Below are positions 56,501 to 64,000 of a DNA stretch of 64,000 nucleotides, piece after piece. Source of the stretch: Onthophagus taurus (taxonomy: Eukaryota > Arthropoda > Insecta > Coleoptera > Scarabaeidae); assembly GCF_036711975.1 (NCBI RefSeq), contig NC_091971.1, positions 20,777,501 to 20,841,500 of the forward strand, written 5' to 3'. The position numbers and the translations under genes are program-made. How positions within the stretch are numbered: position 1 is the stretch's first letter; every line of letters begins with the position of its first letter. Under the pieces are notes generated by a model, which saw only the letters and a list, made by a program, of their open reading frames with translations, made no database searches and was not told where the DNA came from.

Positions 56501-58980
56501 TAAGAAAAATCGTCCAATTTTGACATTTTGTGATTTATGCTATATCACTAGAAACTAGTGATAGATAAATATGAAATAAGTATGGATTATGATTTGTTGA
56601 TGCATTAGGAATGTCTTTTATTCATAACGTATTTCTCTATCATATTTAGAACTTATGTTATAGCTAATTTTATTAAGACAAATCGTTCAATTTTAACATT
56701 TTCTGATTAATGCTATATCATTTGAAACTGGTGATAGATAAATATGAAATAAGTATGGATTATGATTTCTTGATGCATTAGGAATATGTTTTATTTATAA
56801 CGTATTTCTCTATCAGTTTTAGTACTTATGTTATAGCTAATTTTATTAAGAAAAATCGTCACATTTTGACATTTTGTGATTAATGCTATATCATTTGTAA
56901 CCAGTGATAGATAAATATGAAATAAGTATGGATTATGATTTGTTGATGCATTAGGAATATCTTTTATTCATAACGTATTTCTCTATCAGTTTTAGTACTT
57001 AGATTATAGCAAATTTTATTAAGAAACATCGTCCAATTTTGACATTTTGTGATTAATGCTATATCCTTTGCAACTGGTGATAGATAAATTTGAAATAAGT
57101 ATGGATTATGATTTCTTGATGCATTAGGAATATCTTTTATTCATAACGTATTTCTCTATCAGTTTTAGTACTTAGATTATAGCAAATTTTATTAAGAAAC
57201 ATCGTCCAATTTTGACATTTTGTGATTAATGCTATATCCTTTGCAACTGGTGATAGATAAATTTGAAATAAGTATGGATTATGATTTCTTGATGCATTAG
57301 GAATATCTTTTATTCATACCGTATTCCTCTATCAGTTATAGTACTTAGATTATAGCTAATTTTATAAAGAATAATCGTCCAATTTTGACATTTTGTGATT
57401 AATGCTATATCATTTGAAACTGGTGATAGATAAATATGAAAGAAGTATGGATTATGATTTCTTGATGCATTAGGAATATCTTTTATTCAGAACGTACTTC
57501 TCTATCAGTTCTAGAACTTATGTTATATCTAATTTTATTAAGACAAATCGTTCCATTTTGACATTTTGTGATTAATACTGTATAATTTGAAATTGGTGAT
57601 AGATAAATACAAAATAAGTATGGATTATGATTTCTTGATGCATTAGGAATATTTTTTATTCATAACGTCTTTCTGCGTCAGTTTTAGTACTTACGTTATA
57701 GTTACTTCTATCAAAAAAAATTGTCCAATTTTGAGATTTTAAAATTTATGCTATATCATTAGAAACTGGTGATAGATAAATATGAAATAAGTATGGATTA
57801 TGATTTCTTGGTGCATTAGGAATATTTTTTATTCATAACGTCTTTCTGCATCAGTTTTAGTACTTACGTTATAGTTACTTCTATCAAAAAAAATCGGCCA
57901 ATTTTGACGTTTTGTGATTTATGCTAGATCACTAGAAACTTGTGATAGATAAACATGAAATAAGTATGGATTATGATTTGTTGATGCATTAGGAATATCT
58001 TTTATTCATACCGTATTTCTCTATCAGTTTTAGAACTTATGTTATAGCTAATTTTATTAAGACAAATCATTCAATTTTGACATTTTGTGATTTATGCTAC
58101 GTCACTAGAAACTGGTGATAGATAAATATGAAATAAGTATGGATTATGATTTCTTGATGCATTAGGAATATTTTTTATTCATAACGTACTTCTCAATCAG
58201 TTTTAGAACTTATGTTATAGCTAATTTTATTAAGACAAATCATTCAATTTTGACATTTTGTGATTTATGCTACGTCACTAGAAACTGGTGATAGATAAAT
58301 ATGAAATAAGTATGGATTATGATTTCTTGATGCATTAGGAATATTTTTTATTCATAACGTACTTCTCAATCAGTTTTAGAACTTATGTTATAGCTAATTT
58401 TAATAAGACAAATCATTCAATTTTGACATTTTGTGATTTATGCTACGTCACTAGAAACTGGTGATAGATAAATATGAAATAAGTATGGATTATGATTTCT
58501 TGATGCATTAGGAATATTTTTTATTCATAACGTACTTCTCAATCAGTTTTAGAACTTATGTTATAGCTAATTTTATTAAGACAAATCATTCAATTTTGAC
58601 ATTTTGTGATTTATGCTACATCACTAGAAACGGGTGATAGATAAATATGAAATAAGTATGAATTATGATTTCTTGATGCATTAGGAATATCTTTTATTCA
58701 TAACGTATTTCTCTATCAGTTTTAGTACTTATGTTATAGCTAATTTTATTAAGAAAAATCGTCCAATTTTGACATTTTGTGATTTATGCTATATCACTAG
58801 AAACTGGTGATAGATAAGTATGAAATAAGTATGGATTATGACTTCTTGATGCATTAGGGATATCTTTTATTAATAACGTATTTCTCGATCAGTTTTAGTA
58901 CTTATGTTATAGCTAATTTTATTAAGAAAAATCGTCCAATTTTGACATTCTGTGATTCCTGCTCTATCACTAGGAACAGA
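53598..58980. repeat. Satellite array, about 173-bp monomer, roughly 30 copies
   Basis: Successive copies of gtatggattatgattt recur about every 173 bp (for example 54402 and 54575). Each monomer carries conserved phrases: cttttattcataacgtattt, ctctatcagttttag, tcgtccaattttgacatttt and gaaactggtgatagataaat. Monomer types differ at gacaaatcgttcaattttaac versus gaaaaatcgtccaattttgac and at catttgaaactggtgat versus cactagaaactagtgat. The array begins with diverged copies and ends near 58980 in degenerate sequence. AT content is high and no ORF is conserved. Confidence 0.95.
54575..55613. repeat. Higher-order (trimeric, about 519 bp) repeat inside the satellite
   Basis: Two successive blocks of three monomers are nearly identical to each other but not to their immediate neighbours. 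The variant ttacagcttatttgattaag appears near 54827 and again about 519 bp later, and tacttatgtttagctaat at about 54642 and 55157. Confidence 0.75.
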
Positions 58981-59036
58981 GGAATAAAGGAAAATGAAAA
59001 TACTAGTAATAACATCTCTACTGTGTTTCAGGTTCA

Positions 59037-59444
59037 TTGATAAACTCGGGGTATTCCCCAAGTTGTCTATACGATGTATAAATCAAGGACGGTAGTTCTA
59101 ATTTTAATTGTTATTCAGCGCTAGATGATTGTATATTTTTATTGAACCAAAAATAGAACTAACACTAGATTTAGAACTAGAAACATTCGGGTTTAAAAAT
59201 CTTAAAGAGACGCACTGCTAAACTCGAATGTTTTTACTTCTAGACCTAGTGTTAGTTCTAGGTCTAGTGTTGGTTCTAATTTTCATTGTTATTCAGCAAG
59301 TAGAACTAATTAATAAAGAACGCAACGGTGTAGATAGCTGTTCGAATTTATGTGCATTAAAATTATTCATTCAAACAGTTTAAAGTGCAAATTATGGACA
59401 CTTCCCTTTCTCGTACTAATTCGTTATATCAAGGTTTTACTGTA
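59037..59444. mobile_element. pogo-like MITE, second copy, joined to the satellite
   Basis: Shares gtctatacgat.tata.atcaaggacggtag with the MITE at 7693-8392. Its right end is the inverse of TACAGTAAAACCTTGATATAAC with TA at 59443-59444. The left terminal repeat is missing, where the sequence abuts degenerate satellite. Confidence 0.65.
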
Positions 59445-60682
59445 TTTGTTTTTCCTCAAATTGTTTGTTGTCTTGTTTTGGAAGAATTTTGTGTTTGCCA
59501 AAACAATAATGTTAACATCGTTGTAAAATAGAAATTTGAGATGTAATAAATCATTTCGTTATCTTCAAAAATATACCTTTATCCAAATCCATCTTCAATT
59601 ACCTTATTAAAAATAAGAGGGGTTTTATAACAAACATTTCTGTTATTTTCGTTTAAGAAATTTATTCTAAAATTATTTTTGAAATGAATTTTGATCACAT
59701 CACTATCTAATCTAAATATAAGTGAAGTGTGGAGACTGAACACTAGACATACATGCGCCAGAGATATAGACTGTGTGGCAACAAAATCCAAGAACTGGAC
59801 GACGAAAATAACCAAAACACAAGTCAGTTGCGAAACGGCACCGAACCAAAATATTATTATATAGAATCTGAAATCCACCTAAAAGTAATATCAACAAACT
59901 AAAAGACTTGTGTAACGATTAATACACCCAATGTATTTGTTATTAAACGTTTTCGACAGATTTCCCGGAAAATTTCAGTTTCTCTTCTTCACTTTTCCCC
60001 ACAATCGATAAAAAGCTACTCATCTAAGAAAATCTTATTATTTTAGTATTCGCGTGCACATCGAAATACACCTTTAACATTAAAGTTCAATATTAGATAT
60101 TTCTAACGAGAGTTTCGTTCAAACAAATTAGGGAGTATTGACAGTTTTCCTAAACAAACCGGACAAAGATAAATTATCGGGTTGTAAACTTTGACTCAGA
60201 CGTTTATTTGCTTTATTTAAAAAGAAAATATCTTTGAAGTTGTAAAATTTTATTTCCTATTTTCTATTACATATATAATTACAAACTACTTCTCATAAGC
60301 TATTTTCTCATTTACATTAGGAAATAACATCCATGAAAACATGTTTTGCGTTGGTAATTTTTTCCGCGAAACGAGACTGTGCTATTATTGTCACGTAATT
60401 TTTTATTGACCCATATAATGGTCGCGTGAAGTTTCAAGGAAAAGGCGCATCACAAGCACTTTTTGGTGTCATAAACTTTATCTTTAAATCCTTTATGGTA
60501 GTCGGTTTAATTTTATTTTTGTTCATTTTTGCAAACTCATCTTTGAAGTTTCCGAATTATGACTATTTTATTAGAGAAACTTATTTCTCTATAACAATGA
60601 AAAATAAATAATTTAATAACGATTTCATTTCTAGTTTAGATCTAAAGTAACGCAATGAACTTGTTTAACCTTCGCTTCGAAC
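59445..60682. other. No gene recognised
   Basis: ORFs at 59579-59897 (-) and 60426-60611 (+) have no domain or splice support. I looked here for an N-terminal kinase exon and found none. Confidence 0.4.
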
Positions 60683-60728
60683 GTGTTACTGAAGAAGGTT
60701 GCAACATTGTATCCGAAACGTCAAACAC
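60683..60728 (+). ncRNA. Hammerhead-ribozyme-like motif
   Basis: GTGTT, A, CTGAAGA, then GGTTGC...GTATCC (imperfect stem II), GAAAC, GTC, and AACAC pairing with GTGTT. Weaker than the others: the stem III loop would be absent in a single copy. Confidence 0.35.
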
Positions 60729-60959
60729 CTTTTAATAAATGCACGTCTAACGTTTTAGGTTTATTAATATCTATAAAACGTTATAAAATATACTCCAATT
60801 TTTTTTGGACTACTAAGAAATTTTTAATCAATTTTACATTTATTTTAGTAACCCCTTATCAATATAAACATTATTTAGTAAATACAAAAATCTTATTTAA
60901 TTTCAAAATATACCGCCAAACACTTAAATTGGGACTTTAGACTACCCACGACCAATGAA

Positions 60960-61480
60960 AGAGAATTGAGCAAAACAATCCAAATGAGGAAGTGCAACTA
61001 GCAAGTACCACTCAACATGAAAACCGACCTACTTAGCTTACGTATACCGATAAAATCACAAAAAATAATCACATCAGTTACTCCTAAAGATATAACAGAT
61101 GAGATAAGAACTGATCTGAATCCAAAGAAAGAACATGGAGTCGACATCATCACAAGAGAAATCCTAGGGCCTAGAAAAGGTGTAATCATGCTGCCCTACC
61201 TCTTCAATGCAGCCCTTACATACAAAATTATATTGGCATGCTGGAAAGTTGCAGAGATTATTATGTTGTTAAAGTCAGAAAATCAACTTAACGATGATAA
61301 TAAGCGATTTCTATCTTACCAATAGTCACAAAATTCTTCGAGCAACTACTGCTTTCCTGACTGAGGCCAATAATAGCAACTAATAACCTAATTTCAGATC
61401 TGAATTCAAGGAAATGCGATCAACAATAGACAAAGTGTATAGAATAACCAATACCATAGAACGGGCTTTAGATGAAAACA
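60960..61480 (+). mobile_element. Jockey-type LINE, N-terminal reverse transcriptase
   Basis: Reads ITDEIRTDLNPKKEHGVDII, then MLPYLFNAALTYKIILACWK, KVAEIIMLLKSENQLND and, after a frame change, the HQFGFR-equivalent AINNRQSV and RITNTIERALDEN. Same clade as the pieces at 1661-2965. The rest of the polymerase reappears only at 62280. Confidence 0.8.
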
Positions 61481-61539
61481 TGGGCACGAAGACTTGGCTG
61501 ACGAGAAGTACTTGTTAGCATTAATAACCAAAACATGCA

Positions 61540-62170
61540 GAATTTCAAAGCAAAAATGTTCAATGCATTTGATATCATGTATAATAATCTAAATTGGTAG
61601 CAACTGTTGGAAAAACCTTGTTGAATGTATTTAATGATTGTGTAAATATGCAGAAAATATTGGTAAGATCTTTCGATGTTGTCAAAATGTATTTGGTATC
61701 ATGTAAAATTGTCTAAATTTGCAAAAAAAATATCAGAAAAATTATTACAAATTGTCTAAATGCATTTGATTTTATTAATATATCATTATCTCATTATCAA
61801 AAAAATTGGAAAGTGTTCCAATTGTCCTTTCAAACCTTCTAATGCAACCTGATGCATGCGACATCATTTATATTTGTTTACACTGCCAGAAACTGTAGGG
61901 AACGACCATGAATCTTGGCAAACTTATAACAAATAGCTTAAATGCCCTTGATATTGTTTATATATATATCATTATCTTAATGTCAAAAAGATTTAGAATT
62001 TATTGGTGTTATATTAAAAAGGCAAAATAAGTCTAAATGTACAAAAATTGTTGACTAATGTGTATAAATTGTCTAAGTATACTTGATATTATCTATATAT
62101 TATTATCTCACTGTCAAAAATGTTGAAAAGATCTTTTGTACTTATCTACATGCATTTGACACTATATGTT
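61540..62170 (+). repeat. Decayed tandem repeats within the Jockey element
   Basis: At least seven loosely spaced phrases of the form aaatgcatttgatat.at...tatatcattatctca..tgtcaaaaa recur between the two Jockey pieces. Spacing is irregular (about 60-130 bp), so it is an old minisatellite-like expansion or an inserted AT-rich element. Confidence 0.5.
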
Positions 62171-62279
62171 ATTTGTCGCAGAGTCGACAAATGCCAAATT
62201 GATCACCTTTTATTTAGCTACACCGTTGAACAGAATTTTTAAATCTGCGTCCAACAGTTAAAGCGACATTACAGTAAAC

Positions 62280-62460
62280 AAACTTCAATTGCTACAATAT
62301 TGGTTTCAAATTGGTAAAGTTTGTACAAATACCAATTTCATTCACGTTCAATTACCTAGGCATAATTCTTCATACCAAACATAGGTGGAAACAGCATGCA
62401 AAAAGAAAATAGGGGAATTAGCCCTAAAATACACATAGCTCTATTAGCTGAATCTCAAAC
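62280..62460 (+). mobile_element. Jockey-type LINE, later reverse transcriptase fragment
   Basis: Reads FTFNYLGIILHTRHRWKQH (the KYLG..LD.+L.W..H block) and ALKYTHSS. Orientation and domain order follow the N-terminal part at 60960-61480. Confidence 0.65.
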
Positions 62461-62729
62461 AAACCAGTGATTTACAATAAGATCAAGAAACAAATATATT
62501 TTTGATGTTTCTTCCGTGCTAGTGACTTGATCATCAAGTGAATTCCAGAAGGTCAATATTCCCGAATAAAATGATGCGAAACATTGTTAATACTTCCTCT
62601 TATGTGCGAAACTACTGAACCAACACAACGTTCGGAGACAGAAGAGAAGAAAACCATGTGGATAAATTAGATCGAGGTATTCATTATTGAATGTTGCTAT
62701 GCCTATGTGACAACGATTCGGTCGAAGTA

Positions 62730-63345
62730 CCGAAAGTATCGTAGCTATAAGTGGTGAAGTTCAAAATAAGCTATATCACTCAATTCAACACCGTTTACAA
62801 GAATTGGGAGTCTCTCAAACTATGTCGAATAGAGATCTTGACTTATTCTCTCGCAAGATCAAATTAACGCAAGAATTTAAGCCTACTGATTATTTCAAGC
62901 GCTGAATCTTCTCAGATTGGGCTAAAGTTTGTAAGAAATCCTGAATTTTATTGAAAAATCATCTTAAGTGATGAAGCTAATTTTTGGCTTAATGGGTTTA
63001 TCAAGAAGCAAAATATCCGTTATTTAACAGTATGATTGGATGTTATTTTTTCTTCGAAGAAAGTGGTCGTTATGTTACGGTCAATAGAGTTCGCTCACGT
63101 GACATGTTGAAAGACTATTTTTGGACAGAATTGACATCAGTGTATATGGTTCTAACAAGATGGTGCCATATGCCACAACGCTGGACGAAAAATTGATCTA
63201 TTGAAGTGAAAGTTCGGTAAAAATATAGTATCGATAAATGGTCTAATTTGCTCATGCAATTGAACGTCGTTAGATTTCTTTTTAAGTCGTTGGTTTATGC
63301 CAACAAATCAACAAGAGAATGGATGGCACTAGCTTTTTTCATAAG
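62730..63345 (+). pseudogene. DDE transposase remnant (Tc1/mariner superfamily)
   Basis: Frame-hopping translation shows LTQEFKPTDYFKR and DWAKV, then IILSDEANFWLNGF with the catalytic Asp (about 62965-63000), SGRYVTVNRVRSRDMLKD, a WCHMPQRW..N-type segment around the second Asp position, and SLDFFLSRW near the third acidic position. Many stops. Terminal repeats were not found. Confidence 0.65.
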
Positions 63346-64000
63346 TTTTTATTATTTTTGACCTTTAACGTCAATGGTAGAAAAGAACTTTGAATAATAT
63401 ACCCATAACAATATATCGCGATATCAAATTTGTGTTGTGATTAACATTACCAAGGTGTGTTAGAGCCTCATTTGTAAATCAACTTTAAAATTGGTCGTTC
63501 TTATAATAAACACACAAATAGAAAAAGTGTGATTCATCACATCAATAAAGTTTACCGCTGTAAACATTGGTATTACACGAAATGTCGCATGTTTCAGATA
63601 ACATCATTTTTAATCTCTTGCTTCATCGAGTAACACGGAAAGCTCCTTTTTACGCATTGCTGATAATACTGCATTGTGTCATTGTAAAATATCCCTCCGC
63701 AAACGTAGATAGCATATATGTTAATCAAAGTTGTTGTATGGAATGTGATTTAGCGTCAAATTTACGAATTTAGTCACTATCTCTCAAGGCCATTTGTGTT
63801 ATATGTTGTTTCCGAATGTATTTGTTGCCACAACCTTGTGCTTTTTTATACTCTTAATCATTTAAGTGACCATTGAAATTATGTTGATACACAAAAAGAC
63901 ATTTAAAAAATACATAAGTAATAGAAGAACGATAGGTAGGTATATCCAGAAAATAGTCACAATAGGAAAATAATCTGTGGTAGTGATTTGAAGTGAACAC
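63346..64000. other. No gene recognised
   Basis: The ORF at 63567-63773 carries no recognisable motif. The remaining sequence is AT-rich and unassigned. Confidence 0.35.

Noticed and set aside
53598..58980. CRISPR-like regular repeats
   Set aside because: The whole 173-bp unit is repeated with no unique spacers and the host is eukaryotic; it is satellite DNA.
59579..59897. Hydrophobic ORF as missing kinase N-terminal exon
   Set aside because: Translation shows no glycine-loop or PRKX-like N-terminus and no donor in the required phase.

Overview
The window is animal nuclear DNA, almost certainly from an insect and possibly a beetle. It is AT-rich, its genes have short exons with canonical GT/AG introns, and it is dense with decayed transposons. 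The insect call rests on Jockey-type and RNase H-bearing LINEs, PIF/Harbinger, Tc1/mariner, KRBA2-type integrase and Penelope-like remnants, a tandem CRAL-TRIO cluster and a PRKX/Pka-C3 kinase. The order within insects is a guess.

Host genes. (1) A local family of Dbl-type Rho guanine-nucleotide exchange factors (DH-PH proteins): a relic DH exon (3723-3916, +), an intact gene (4529-17992, +, about 822 aa) with two candidate first exons and a 10.2 kb last intron full of transposons, a convergent intact gene (18347-20646, -, 682 aa), and a small, very diverged DH-PH gene (28418-29664, -). (2) Three tandem CRAL-TRIO lipid-binding protein genes on the minus strand (29880-30960, 36684-37848, 43778-44950; 308-309 aa each) plus a relic exon at 31138-31232. 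(3) The last five exons of a PRKX/Pka-C3-like protein kinase gene (50970-52986, -). Its 5' end is not seen and would lie beyond a 5.4 kb satellite array. The Rho exchange factors would act on small GTPases at membrane and cytoskeleton, the CRAL-TRIO proteins carry hydrophobic ligands, and the kinase is a PKA-like AGC kinase. No operon-like link between them is implied.

Layout. 1-3400: LINE fragments. 3.7-20.6 kb: RhoGEF pair, with a PIF/Harbinger carcass (8607-11912, TAA target duplications) that itself holds a LINE, and a Tc1-like element (15276-16594) in the long intron. 21.8-27.2 kb: repeats, a KRBA2-like integrase relic and a Mutator-like element (24803-26408, 9-bp target duplication) carrying a Ulp1/C48 cysteine protease. 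28.4-31.2 kb: diverged RhoGEF and CRAL-TRIO A. 31.5-44.9 kb: LINEs, CRAL-TRIO B and C, gypsy integrase remnant. 45.3-46.6 kb: a near-perfect 1.25 kb palindrome. 46.9-50.2 kb: LINE and foldback repeats. 50.9-53.0 kb: kinase exons. 53.6-59.0 kb: a 173-bp satellite array with higher-order structure. 59.0-63.4 kb: MITE, Jockey and mariner-type relics.

The least expected items are the Mutator-like element with a protease showing His, Asp, Gln and Cys, the palindromic Penelope-like unit, and several dispersed hammerhead-ribozyme-like motifs with shared architecture. Splice junctions were inferred by eye from GT/AG, phase and homology. Nothing was aligned to a database.
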